Source: Umbelopsis ramanniana AG
Lineage: Eukaryota > Mucoromycota > Umbelopsidomycetes > Umbelopsidales > Umbelopsidaceae
Assembly: GCF_025399195.1 (NCBI RefSeq)
Contig: NW_026252120.1
Span: forward strand, 181,014-245,013
Reading direction: 5' to 3'
Length of the DNA: 64,000 bases
Position numbers and translations under genes: made by a program
Shown here: positions 24,270 to 36,728 of the stretch, piece by piece
Numbering within the stretch: position 1 is the stretch's first letter
Layout of the letters: each line of letters begins with the position of its first letter
The notes under the pieces: generated by a model
Told to the model about the DNA's origin: nothing
Seen by the model: the letters and a program-made list of their open reading frames with translations, nothing else
The model's database searches: none

Positions 24270-27200
24270 ATGACGGACACTAATCAGCTCAGTTCCTCGC
24301 TATCTGATCAGCCAGAGGCCCAAGGAGTTAAAACACTCGTTGGAGAAAACACCACTGATAGCCAACAGCTGGCTACTTCCAACGGTAGTGTGCCTAAAGA
24401 GCAATCCGGATCTATCGCCCAAGCTACCCCAGCCTTGACAAGCGATCACCATCCATCCGATGCATGGGAGCAAGACACGACCACTTCACCTCGCCTGCAA
24501 GTTGTCGACGAAAAGCAGGAGTTCACGTAAGTCGGGGACATGATGAAGGAAATGCATCTGCCTAGTATAACTTACGTTGATATATGCCCATTCCTCCTAA
24601 TGCAGGAATGATTTACCAGAGTATATGGAGAAATGGGGTCTAGCACATGCAGGCTTCGACTACAATTGTGTTGCAGTGTTTGGATCTCAAAGCACAGGAA
24701 AGAGTAAGCAAGCACACACCCTACAAGCCGCTTAATTGTTTTATGCATAATTATGCTTACGCATTTTCCTAAAAGGTACTCTTCTCAACCGCCTGTTCGG
24801 TACTACATTCGACGTTATGGATGAAACCCAGCGAAGACAAACAACAAAGGGTATTTGGATGTCTCGTGGTCGTGGCATGCGTGTACTAGTAATGGATGTT
24901 GAAGGAACCGATGGCCGCGAACGTGGTGAAGACCAAGATTTCGAAAGAAAATCAGCCCTGTTCTCCATGGCTACCAGCGAAGTCATTATTCTCAATCTGT
25001 GGGAACATCAAGTCGGATTGTATCAAGGCGCCAATATGGGTCTATTGAAGACTGTCTTTGAAGTCAACTTGCAGCTTTTCCAAAGTCAGCGAGGGTAAGA
25101 ACATAGTTTTCACCTAATGCATTTAATGATAGTGGCCTGTGCTGAATTAACTGCCTTCTATTTTCAGAAAGGAAAAGACTCTTCTGTTCTTTGTCATCCG
25201 AGATCATGTAGGCTCTACTCCCCTAGCCAACTTGTCAAACACTTTACAAGCTGATTTGGAAAAGATTTGGGCAGGCTTGTCCAAGGTAGGTAGCCGCCCG
25301 CCCTGACGTGTGATTGCAAAACATTCCACCTAATATTATGCACAGCCGGAAGGTTTGGAGAACTGCAAGATTCAGGATTACTTTGATTTTATGTACACTG
25401 GACTGCCCCACAAAGTCCTTCTTCCCGAGAAATTCGACACTGAAGTCGATAATCTTCGCTCAAGGTACATTTGCTCATCCACATCGCTCTATACAAACCA
25501 GTTTTGAAAAAGATGACTTATTCTGATGAATAGATTCACCAACCCTTCGGACCCCAATTTTGTTTTCCATCCTAATTACCACAAGCGTATTCCAGCTGAT
25601 GGTTTCCACGTCTATGCCTCTGGCATTTGGGAGCAGATCATGAGCAACAAGGACTTGGATCTTCCCACACAGCAAGAACTCTTGGCTCAGTATCGATGTG
25701 ATGAGATTGCCAATGTAAGTAATTGATTTTCACGTTACATCCGGACTTTTTGTTTGCAGGTAATTCTAACTTCCATGTATAGACTGCATCTGAAGTATTT
25801 TTGGAAGCCATATCTGCCCTCAAAGCACCAGTTTTGGAAAAGGGACAAATTGTCTCCGACTTGGGTTCACAGATGTCAGACGCTAGACAGCAAGCTCTCA
25901 AGTCTTTTGATAAAGATGCATCCAGATACCATGCTGGAGTGTATGAGAAGAAGCGACTTGAAATGTTGAAGAAGCTGAATGCACAACTGAGCGTATATTT
26001 TGTTGGACAACTTCGAAATTTGCACAAGCAAGCGGTTTTGAAATTCCAAGATCATATCAAGGTATGGAAAAAGCCAGAATTTTGTAAACTGATAAAACAT
26101 GGCTAATGTTGCTTACCTATTGTCTCATTAATGAAATCAGAATGAACTCAAGAAGCCTTCTTACAATTTCGCAACTGTCGTTGAAAACGCTACCGCCACT
26201 TCTGAGAAATATTTCAAAGACAATGCCGAAGAAATCGTGTTACAAGACACCGATTGGTCTTACGAATCGGAATTCGTTCAACTGAAGGAAGACTTCTCTG
26301 AGCTCTCCGGCAAGGCTCGGTCAGATGAGATTAGGAAGATGACAAAGGCTTTGGAGAAGCAAGTGGAGAATGAATTAGCCGAGCCTGTCTCTATGGCTTT
26401 GAATAATCCATCTGCAGATATGTGGCACAAGATATTATCTACGTATCGAACGGCGAAGGAGAATGGTCAAGATACTTTGATCAAGAAAGCAAAGAGTAAG
26501 TAGCAGCATGAAAAAAATTTAGTGAGTCGTGACTACTATGCAATACTAAACTACATCCAACCACCAGGCTTTAACTCGTCTGACGATGAATTGGAAGAGT
26601 CTGTTAATAACCTTGTTCTCCAATCATGGTTACTGCTTCGACGGAAGATTGATGAAGAGCTTGCCGACAGCATGCTATTGCTCAAGCTGCGATCTAAATT
26701 CGAGGAGAAGTTTCGATATGATGATCAAGGACTTCCAAAGGTGTGGAAGCCCGAAGATGATATCGATGCATACTTCAAGAAGGCCAGAGATGATGTGAGT
26801 GCTTTTTTTTTTTTTTTTTTTCAATGTGTCGAGTGAACCACGCTCAACATTGACTAAACCATACATCATCTTCAGACTCTTGCTTTGATACCTCTTTTTG
26901 CAAAGATTGATACATCACAAGATGATGATTTGACAGTAGAATCCACAGAAGATTTTGATTACCAGAGATCCCTCACTGTCTTGGGCGAATCCAAACAACT
27001 CGATATCACAAACAGATTCAAACGCGAATCCGATGCCTTCTACCTTGAAGCTAAGCGATCTATTGTGGCCACTACTGCCAAAATTCCAATGTGGCTTATT
27101 GTCCTCCTCATTGTCCTTGGATGGAACGAGTTCATGGCTATCCTCACCAGCCCTATCTACCTTATCATGTTTGTATTCCTCATAACAACCGGATACATCG

Positions 27201-27394
27201 TCTACGCTCTCAACCTTTGGGGACCCTTAGAGCGGGTTCTCTCCGCTATTGCAGGTGAAGCCACCAAAATCATCCGTGAAAAAGTCGAACATGGCGTCGA
27301 ACGAGCAAGAGATCAAGGTATCGAGCTCAACGCCATGAAGTCTTTTACTGGCTCATCAAGTCATGATTCTAATCAACGAGATAAGGCGGATTAG
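24270..27394 (+). CDS. SEY1: Sey1/atlastin-type dynamin-like GTPase for ER fusion
   Basis: Ten phase-consistent exons (24270-24526, 24606-24703, 24776-25094, 25168-25285, 25346-25464, 25534-25714, 25783-26061, 26141-26495, 26568-26794, 26876-27394) encode about 823 residues. The GTPase domain has the P-loop [27 protein letters not shown], switch [12 protein letters not shown] and the guanine motif FVIRDHVG. A helical middle domain follows, then a membrane hairpin of two hydrophobic segments ([34 protein letters not shown]) and an amphipathic tail. This is the architecture of Sey1/RHD3, which fuses ER tubules. The upstream in-frame stretch resembling a signal peptide starts at TTG (24057) with no ATG. 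I start at the first in-frame ATG, but an upstream exon at 24001-24027 (MDFIAQPRH, donor GTAAGC) is possible. The 85-residue Ser/Thr-rich N-terminus is longer than in yeast. Confidence 0.93.
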
Positions 27395-27572
27395 AGAGCT
27401 ATTATAATTAATTGTATTGATGGGTAGCTCAAATATCACTATTGTAATAGGTGTGGTGTAGAAATCTATATACATAGCAAAGATATAAACTTTATCTTGC
27501 TACTTCTCCACAATGAGGATTGCTTGTATGTGAGACCAAGAGCAGTTCATCTCTTGGTATAGGAATGTTGGT

Positions 27573-30500
27573 TCAAGTTTCTGTTTCATTGTCAGTCGCC
27601 TCTTCGAGATTGAGGTGCTTGTTGGTGAGGAAATCAAACTGATCCTCCTTCTGTAAGCACTGGTATACGTGATTTGGAACCAACAGCTTTCGCTCGTATG
27701 GTTCGATTTGATCATGGTTGGAAGGTGACGTAGTGTTATCGCTTGAGGATTCGTTTCTATAAATGTTGGCGCTGCCTTTAAGAATCCGGCGAAGTAACAC
27801 TTTGGTAGCCTAAAGTATGCACTTCTTCAGCAAGCAGTACGAGTGAGGGAGTGTGGTTTGCTGGGTACTTACCTCGTATAGCAGGGATCCTGCAACTAGC
27901 CGTTGATCTATCGCTTCTTCTAAGGTACACCGGTCATCCTTGGTTTGAATGTCTCCGTCTCGAGTTTGTACAATATCATTTGCGATCACGCTAGGTAATC
28001 GAAGTTGATCTACGGAGGCCCAAATCCAGTCTAACCCTCGTTCCCGAGCAGGGTCTGGCATTTCAGCTATTCGTTCCGTCTCCACCGTGCGAACTTCTTC
28101 AACGAGCTGTAGCGTCTTTGGCTCAGTGGCATTCGTCTGCAGTTTGTCGCCAATTGGTAGTGTCGATTGATCAATATCCAGTTCCATGTCATCTAGTAAT
28201 ATTGATGGGGGATTATTAAATCAATAAAATGACAGTGTATCTGCCTAAACTCCTTCAACTAACCTTGCTCTTTAACTTGATCCCAGCCTTTACCTAATTT
28301 TTGCAACAATGGTAAAATATTGGTAACGCTGTTCATACCACCAGTGCGTTTGCGATAACTCCAGCCCTTTGGTCGATATTGACAAGCTTCATCGCTGACA
28401 TGAGAGTCGTATGTATGCAAAGCTCGGAGTGTTCCACAAAATTTACAATATCCAAGGGCGATCTCCTCTTGCACATTATGTACAACAGGTTTCCCTATGG
28501 AGGTATCATGCATTTTGATAGGTGTAAACTCATTCTCTCTGCACCACAAAACACATTTTTTGGTAGTTAACGTCTCTGCTGCTTGCTTTAGAACGGGATC
28601 ACCACTCGCTATAGCTTGTTGTTGCACCGCTAATCGAAAAGCACGAGACCGTTGCCACTGCAATTATTGACACTCTGAATGAATACAGTGCCTATGATTG
28701 ACTTAAACAACCATTTTACTTACCTCCAATGCCTTGCGATGACCAACATGATAATCAAAATACATATTTGTGGTAGGCGCACAGCAGTATGTGGTGGTTT
28801 GCGTGCTGGGTGGTGCTAATTGCCGCACGGATAAACAGTGAGTTTCTTTGATATTATAGACATCGATGAAAAAGCTGCTTACCATGAGCTCTTATGATAG
28901 GGAAGGACGAGATAGTAGACCGCATCAACTCATCAAGAGGATCTCGGCGTTGTACTACTTGTCCAGTGACTTCGTTTCGATTATCTGGTAGAGTCTGTCT
29001 CGAAACTGCAGCCTTAGGATCAATGAATTCTGTATTTCTGTCCAATTCCAGTGCAATGTATCTTTCCGAGCCTAAAGTTTGCTGTCCACTATGACTATCA
29101 TCCAGCTGCAGACATAAATCGGTCAATGTTGAGAATAAAAAAGCTCGTATTGCGTGGTGGCTATGCTTACCTTCAATTGATGGAATACATCAACTAGCTT
29201 GTTTCGACGACTGTCTGCAAAATGAAGTTGTACTCGTATGGGAAATTCTCCCCATCCTAATCGACTTAGATGAAATGGAGGCACATTAACGTCAATAACG
29301 TCGCTTGGCTTGTAGCTTGGATGCAGGTGGTATCTGACGCATGATATAAAGGATGCAATATTTTCATCGCCTGGAGGTGTAGTAACGTATATCATCCACT
29401 TGTGCGTGTACTGCCGTAATCCAGGCTCTCGTTTGTCTAAAAACTTACAGGATAAGTACACTGGGAGCCTTAAGATGACACTAAAGAGGCAACCAACCTA
29501 TGGGTATGAATTTGCTAACATTGCCTAAAATCACACGTTTCTTTATGTAGAACCTTGATCCATGCTCGTTGGTGTGGGGATTGACGACAACGGAAATTGA
29601 TTCGACTGGCTTGGTCTCTTCTGCGCCGCTTTCTTTCTTTGGTTGCATTTCCTGGCTAATAACGTTTTGTTGCTGACAAGGTACATCAACCTTGGCATGG
29701 ATACCTTCTTTCACAGGAGCTACGCGTTCAAGATCTCCTTCTTCACGTTTGATGCTGCTCTCAAGTTTTGACGGAATATCTGCACAGTTGTCAGAGCTTT
29801 CCTGCAAATTCGCATCTTGAATTGGCACCTTGTCTCTCGCTGGAAGCACCAATGCGTTGTCTTCGTCGTCCGAGTCCAATACAACATCTTCATCAAAAAC
29901 CTTAATTGTTGGCTACAATAATGCAATCAATTACTATCGAGACATCAGACTTTAAAAAATGCTTTGAACAATATCTCACTCGTTTTACATCTGCCTTCTT
30001 GGTTCTGATAAAAATTCAGATCAATGTGAGTAAATGAGTCAACATTATTGTCATATTAATGGGGAAGCTTACCTGTTACTTGTTAATGGCTTTGTTAGTG
30101 GCCGCAATCGAATTGGATGGTCGAATGGAACTTCGGATTCGTCAATCGGTGTACCACATTGCTTAATCATCTCTTCGTACGGTCCAAATTCCAATCCATG
30201 CGCTATTCGACAGTGATTGAGAAATCCTTGTTGGTTCGCAAAGTCATCTCTGTGACATCTTGGGCATGCAAGACTTTCAAATCCAATCAAGTCAGTTATC
30301 AAGTACACACTCCTAAAAAATGCTTGTAAGATGTTTTACCTGACATATACACCATCAGCGCGTCTTCCGAATAGAGTTTTGGTTGAATTGTCGGAGGAGA
30401 ATTTAAAATTTGGTCGCGCTTGCCTTTGTGCAGTGTCGAATTGTAAAGATGAGGATATAGAAGGCAACGGAAAACTTTTGTTGGAAGCTATGGCTTGCAA

Positions 30501-30899
30501 TGCGGATCGACGAGTATTATGTTGTGCTTCTGGAGCTGATAAAGCTGCGACATCTATCGACCATAGCATAAGTATCACACTTTTTGTCATAGCAACGTAA
30601 ATATCTGTATCTTCGTTGCCAACGTACCATTATGGACAGCTTGACGTATATCAATCAAAATTTCTTCTGCTTTTCCAATTTCTTCGCGTATGGCAGATAT
30701 CTCTCTATATTTCAAGAAGATCTCTAAATCAAACTGGTGATCGATGATCTCTTCAATCTTTGCTCTCTTTTCTTCGTCTACAAAACACTTTGTTCAGTCT
30801 CGTCCACTGCCATCATGTACCAAAAATCCTTTGTAACGTACCTTCTGAAGCTAGCCTGTTGGCCTGGTCTCCTGAGGTAGTGTGTGTAGCTCCATTCAT
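27573..30899 (-). CDS. YEATS2-like protein: YEATS domain, zinc fingers, C-terminal histone-fold-like segment
   Basis: About twelve exons encode roughly 870 residues, starting MNGATHTTSGDQANRLASE. A charged helix (IEEIIDHQFDLEIFLKYREI) is followed by RADGVYV, a C2H2-like finger (CPRCHRDDFANQQGFLNHCR) and an acidic linker. The YEATS domain has YIKKRVILGNVSKF, THKWMIYVTTP, HPSYKPSDVI and PPFHLSRLGWGEFPIRVQLH. A second zinc-binding motif, YCKFCGTLRALHTYDSH with a downstream Cys, resembles the AHC1-type C2HC finger. The C-terminus (RKLLVPNHVYQCLQ...FDFLTNKHL) resembles the YEATS2 histone-fold tail. In animals YEATS2 is a subunit of the ATAC acetyltransferase complex and reads acylated histone H3; a similar role is inferred. 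Ends 178 bases from the SEY1 stop, convergent. Confidence 0.86.
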
Positions 30900-31039
30900 G
30901 AATGGAAGACAGAGGTATGAGAACCAGTCCTAACTGTGCCGCTATTAGAAAAAATCTGAAATTGCTTAATACTACCGTTGAAATAGTGACGTCGTTTGCG
31001 AAACTTTCACCGTCGAGTGGAAAAGGGAATTCAGCGACA
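30900..31039. promoter_or_regulatory. Bidirectional promoter between YEATS2-like and BRD8-like genes
   Basis: Only about 140 bases separate the two start codons, which point outward. All basal and regulatory elements for both genes must lie here or inside the genes. No clear TATA box is visible. The plus-strand frame is open across this interval, so the BRD8-like start could be further upstream and the true gap smaller. Confidence 0.6.
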
Positions 31040-33228
31040 ATGGGATCGCGTCTGTCATCGACAATGTCAGTGAACACGATGGCAAATACGAACGACTCAC
31101 AACAATGGTCGATCCTGGAAAAACTACTTCTAGCCCAATGTGTTTACAATTTTGGAGAAGATAACTGGCCGTTAATATCAAAAACACTTCGACAAAATGT
31201 TTTGACTCACCGATCACAAGAATTTTATAATCAAAAGGTCTGTAGACATCCAGCAATTGTATATATCACCGACAATGACTTAACAATTCCTTATAGAATT
31301 GCTCATTGGAATATTTTACCATGATTGAGGAGTTAGAATCCGCAAGGTTCGTGGTTGCACCAGTAAACGCGAAATGACACTATTGAAAGACCCTCATCTA
31401 AAATTTCCTTACACTTAATTCCTAATAGACGACTTTCAGCTGCTGCCATTGTCAATTCATCGGTGCAAGAGATGCCTCCGGTAGTAAAACTCGCAAAGCA
31501 ACTTTATCTCGAGCGCATGGAAGAACTCAAAGCACAGATAAAAGCTGATGAAGAATCGTTTAGGAAATTGGTCACCGAAATTGATGAAATTCGATCCGGG
31601 AAATGGGACGCCAAGTTGAAAGAATTATTTCCTGAGGTATCTGAATCAACGCCGATGGAAATCATCAACGACAGTCAGGTTCCAGATGATAATTCATTAA
31701 GCGCTGGAGCGGCAGGAAATGAAGTTACTGCCCATCATGCTAGCGCAGTCCCGGATATAACGGTCCCATCATCCGAAGAAAAGATAGACTTCAAAACTGA
31801 AGTAGAGGAGAAGCCACTGGATTCTAAAACTCCTGAGGCACCATCGATAGTTTCGGAAGCGGCTCAAATAATTGTCGAATCCAACGTGAATGCCACGTCA
31901 CTTGAATCCAACACCATCTTAGCAGATGCTACATCCTTACTTGCGGCGAATTCCTCTGTGGATGAGAAAGAAAGTACAATGGCAACACCAGAGGTTAATG
32001 AGACTAAAGTGCCGAACATTACATCGACGGGGCCATCTCCAGAGGATGTAACGCAGTCAGTTGTCGACACCGTCGTTGAAGAGCAAACACCATTTATACC
32101 ACAGGAGCCATCCGAAATGGTCGAAGAAAACGAAGTAATGACAGAAAATGATGCTCATGCCGAACAGGCCGAAATATTAGCACCTACTGCAGAAGTAACA
32201 CCAGCAGTAACGCCAAAAGAAGAGACTGAAGTAAAGCATGATATCTCTACAAAACGCAAACCAGACGATAGTGATATGATGAGCGTAGATAATTCACCGA
32301 AACGTGCCAGAACCCAGTCGAGGTCTCCGTCAGTTGTGGCAGAACATGCTACAGACATCGTGTCACCTGCCATAGAAACACCACAAATGGAGACACCGGC
32401 ATCAGGAATACCAGAGACAGAAGTAGTCGATACGACAACCGAAACACCAGAAAGGCGGCCTGAGACGCCGGTGGTGACCGCAGTGGAAGAAATGCAAGGT
32501 AAATTATAGGCAATATCGAAAATATGCTTATCGATGATTTTCTTAAACTTTTTTTTTTTCTCTAGACATTGATCATATTGCTCGTGTCCCTGATACCCCC
32601 GAAGGCTCTGTTAGTGTTGCCAGCAATGCAGCCAATAGTACTGTAACGACGCCTGGACCATCCACATCTGACCGTAGGAAAGGGCCTAGCTCGAGGGAGC
32701 TGGAACAACGACAAAAGTCATGGTTGAAGAACATCAACTTGTTATGGAGTGAAATTTCAAATCACAAGAATGGAGCTATGTTCATGAACCCAATCAAGGA
32801 AAGTATTGCGCCAAGATATTACGAGATAGTAAAACGACCAATGGACCTTAAGCAAATCAAGCAAAGAATCCGAGATGGGGTAGGTGGCGTAGAATGCTGG
32901 AAATGCCCGGGTCGACGATAGACATTGTCTGATACTCATATGCTTTTTATTTCATTTCTTTTTGTAGACTATTCGAAACACTTTGGAGTTTGAACGAGAT
33001 ATTCTATTGATGCTCACAAACTCTTTGATATACAATAAGGAAGGAACTGAAGTGTACCAAATGGCTTTGGAAATGCTGGAAGATGTTCAGGAACAAATAC
33101 GAGTTTTCAAGACGGCCGACGCATACTCATCAACCGGTAATGGACCAAAAGATACCAGTCATGGATTGCGACGAAGAAGTATTGTAAGCGATGGCGGGTC
33201 CATCCAAGGCGATGCGGATAATGCATAA
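31040..33228 (+). CDS. BRD8-like bromodomain protein (NuA4-type subunit)
   Basis: Five phase-consistent exons (31040-31237, 31297-31346, 31429-32498, 32566-32879, 32968-33228) encode 630 residues. N-terminal SANT/Myb-like region: QQWSILEKLLLAQCVYNFGE, NWPLISKTL, FYNQKNCSLEY, then a coiled coil (LYLERMEELKAQIKADEESF). A long acidic, Thr/Pro/Glu-rich disordered region follows (about residues 135-430). The C-terminal bromodomain has FMNPIKESIAPRYYEIVKRP, MDLKQIKQRI and NSLIYNKEG, with the acetyl-lysine-binding Asn in place. The SANT-coil-bromodomain order matches human BRD8 and fission-yeast Bdc1, subunits of the TIP60/NuA4 acetyltransferase. The 50-nt second exon supplies the conserved NCSLEY. 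ATG at 31064 is an alternative start. Confidence 0.87.
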
Positions 33229-33628
33229 GCGAGGAAAATTCGCAGTACTGAATTTGAAAGGACGATATTGGTTGCACAAACTGTCCCCCCGCTCAGTGAA
33301 GGAAATATCGTGCACTCTGTAATTTACTCAATCATGATAATATCTACGCATCTTGGTTGATTGACACCCGCTTTCCCTTTAGAAACCGAATAAAAAAACT
33401 GTTTTGATAATTGTACAGTAGTTATTGAAAAAATAAAAAGAATAAACATTAAAAGATGGATCTTTCGTTAGTAGCACGATAACGAAATTTTGTAAGCCTA
33501 TCAGCAGGCGCTGCACAATTTACCCTTCCGCCCAGTTACTACTGTACCACTTGCTTTTTTACCTTGAGTGGCAATCTTTTTAATCATCCAGCAAATTTGC
33601 GTCCTCTGTATACCCTAATTCTTGTCTG
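33229..33628. other. Intergenic region between BRD8-like and kinase genes
   Basis: 400 bases, the 3' flank of one plus-strand gene and the promoter of the next. An AATAAA-like cluster around 33390-33450 may be the BRD8-like polyadenylation region. No gene seen. Confidence 0.45.
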
Positions 33629-36216
33629 ATGGGCGCCGTATGCTGCAAGGAAGATGACATTGCTTTCAATGAAGAAGGTACGATTATGGTTTTTGATTTG
33701 AAACTAGTGGCTACATTTTGGTTCCTGGATTTTATTGACATTTCTCCCAAAAAAAAAAAAAAAAAACTTAAAAACGTGCATGGTCACTTCAATGGTATAG
33801 TCGAGGTAATAATGCCCTTCATGTCTAGAGCTATAACATATCACTTCAAAAAACTAACCATACTCTAGTTGAACCACTTTTACCTATTGCGATCAGTAGG
33901 CAAAGGAGCCTTTGGCAAAGTTCGAGTGGTGCAGCACAAATCAACTAAGCAGTTGTATGCCTTGAAATATATCAACAAAGCCAAATGTATCAAAATGCGA
34001 GCAGTAGACAATATCATATCCGAGCGCCGTCTTCTTGAACAAATCGACTACAGTTTGATTGTCAATTTGCGTTACGCATTTCAAGATGATGAGAACCTGT
34101 TCATGATTCTCGATCTTATGTTAGGTGGCGATCTGCGGTTCCATCTCGAACGAGTGGGAACACTCCCTGAAGACCAGGTGCGGTTCTATGCTGCCGAATT
34201 GGCATTAGGCCTGAACTACCTCCACAGACGACGTATTGTTCATCGGTACGTTGATAGTTTACTTTCTGACATGCAAGCTCCTGTATGCATGAGCAAACCA
34301 TATTTACATTAGCCCATTTTACCCCACGCTTCTATTAGGGACTTGAAACCTGACAACATTCTCCTGGACGAAAATGGCCATGCACATCTGACGGACTTTA
34401 ATATTGCAGTTCACTATAGCGATAAAAAACCACTTACAGCTGTAGCTGGGTCTATGGCATACATGGCACCAGAAGTGCTACAAAAAAAGGGATACTTTTC
34501 CTCAGTGGATTGGTGGTCGCTGGGAGTAGTATTGTTTGAACTTCTCTTTGGAAAGGTGTGTGATACCCTACTTGTCTATAAATGTACCAATGGGTTGATT
34601 TGATGTCGTACTGACCCGTTTTAACCCCACTTTTTGTAAGCGCCCCTTTCGTGGTAAAACCAACGAGTCTCTCACCAAATCGATTACTAGCGAACCAGCA
34701 AAATATCCTGAAAACGTTTTTGAGCTCGTATCACCCCAATGCCTGGATTTCTTGCAAGGTCTCTTGACTCGTGACCCATCGCAACGTATTGGCGTCGATG
34801 GTGGCTTTGAGAAGATTCGAAGTCATGGGTGGTTTAAGGGTATCGACTGGCACGCCATGGAGCGGAAGGAGCTCAAGCCGCCTTTTACTCCCGATGTAAG
34901 TACACCGCCTCCGCCAAAAAAAAAGGCTATTTTTTGAAACTACGAACTGACCGATTATCTATGTACAGAGCAAGAGGGCCAACTTTGATCCATCGCACGA
35001 GCTAGAGGAAATCCTATTGGAAGACAACCCACTGAAGGTCAGGAAAAGGTCCAAACCAGTTGCATCCAACGCTGGAGGCTCTATCAAAAGTCAGATCAGT
35101 CAAAACCATGATCAATCTCCAGAAATGCAAATCATGGACGATAAATTCTTGACTTACGATTATACCAAGCCGCACGAAAATGCTATGCGCCAACAAGAAT
35201 TTGAACAACGACGATGGGCACATAAATCTGGCACTGACAGTCGTGTCACGCAAATAACAGATGAAGCGAGATATTCACAGCCAACCACTAGGTCGTACAA
35301 ATCTAATGTTTTAGACCAGATCAATAGCAAGCCAGCTACACCGATATCAGCAGGCGATATCTTAAAAATGGATGAGCTGGCAAGGATGGCTAGAATGAGT
35401 AGTGGTCATGGCCAAAGTACTGAGTCTGAGTGGCGTCCACCTTCTGGTATTCTGTCACCTTCAAGTATAGAATCAAAGAGCTATATAAGGCCAACGCCTA
35501 CAACAGCCCACTCATCTCCGACCGTACAAAGGTGGGATAATTACAATCCCCCTGATGCTGGTAGGTCTTCACCGTCTCGACAGGTTAGAAACGGTGTTCG
35601 CCGTTATAGTGACCCTGCTTATGCAGATGACCATGACCCATTCATCGATCACCCAGCTTCGCCCGGGAAAGCACCTAATTATGGCTCAGAAAGGTCATCG
35701 AACGAACAACCCGTTTACAACCGATCCGACAGTTCATATTATCGGAGACGACTTTCAGACGACAGCGGACCGTATCCTCCTTCGCCCATTCCCAGTGAAA
35801 CAGGCTTGCTTAAAGGACATGGCTATCCTATTGAGCAATCACAACAAGGATATGGAGTGAAAACTGCATTCCCAATGCCACCACCTCAACAACCTCCTCC
35901 ACCAATTCCTTCTAGTCAACCCGTCTTTCGACCTCATAGAATATCGGGTCGTCCCAGTCGTGAAAAACTGCCCATGATGTTGCCCTCGCAACAAGGCGGA
36001 CAGGCTTCCATGTCATCCCCAGGAACACCTGTAGTCCCTCCTAGACAGCTTCCACCCACTGCACCTATACCACCCGTACCCTCCTCCACAGCTGCTAAAC
36101 CAAGACCAACGTACAATCCAAACGTAAGCCGTGCCAACATGATGCCTGGCCCTCCTCCACAATCTGCACCTCCTCCTATTCCAGTATTGCCACCACTTCC
36201 CAATGATCGAATGTAG
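33629..36216 (+). CDS. STK32/YANK-type AGC kinase with N-terminal acylation motif and long proline-rich tail
   Basis: Five exons (about 33629-33688, 33869-34245, 34339-34555, 34641-34895, 34969-36216) encode about 718 residues. The start MGAVCCKE has Gly2 followed by two Cys, fitting N-myristoylation plus palmitoylation. Kinase domain, residues ~22-285: [15 protein letters not shown] (ATP Lys), [15 protein letters not shown], and TDFNIA with DFN in place of DFG, a hallmark of the STK32 family; then AYMAPEV and [15 protein letters not shown]. The 415-residue tail is disordered and Pro-rich ([26 protein letters not shown]), suiting SH3, WW or profilin partners. Animal STK32 tails are far shorter. 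The first donor is non-standard (GTTTTT), chosen because a stop precedes exon 2 and this alone keeps phase. Substrates are unknown. Confidence 0.9.
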
Positions 36217-36728
36217 CATATATAAAGCATAAGTTCATTTCTGTACACAGAGGCAATGGCGCAATTTCGTTCAAACAAAATTTTTTCATTGTAATACCTG
36301 TCACTCTTCCCTTAATCTGCTGTATTTGTTGTACGATTCCTTCTTTCCGTTTCTTTGTTTCTATTTATTATCGGCTTTGGTTGCCACCGGGCAAAATGGA
36401 TGTTTCCCAATTTTACAGCACACAATACACTGTACAACTCTTTTTTTTTTTAATTGTTTGTAGTAAAGAAAAAAAAAATGAAAACATCCAATCATTGGAG
36501 AAAGAAGAAAAGAGCATGCATGAATGCAATCTATTGGGTTGATATAAAAAAGAACTATAATAAGGCGTGATGCTAAAAATGGTACGATAAACGAGCAAAC
36601 AGAAAAAGAAGACCAAAAATGTGAAGAAATTCCTGATTGGAATGGCAAACGCTGCAAAGGATGGGTGCCAACGACCAGCGTTGAACAAATCACGGTAAGT
36701 AAAAATAAAAAGGTGGCAAGCAAATTGG
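36217..36728. other. Convergent intergenic region (kinase and GATA 3' ends)
   Basis: About 500 AT-rich bases with homopolymer runs. Minus-strand frames here are Phe/Ser-rich readings of poly-A/T and are not supported. Confidence 0.45.

Noticed and set aside
30902-31039. Upstream extension of the BRD8-like protein
   Set aside because: The in-frame extension would begin almost on the start codon of the divergent gene and does not resemble BRD8; the ATG at 31040 is preferred.
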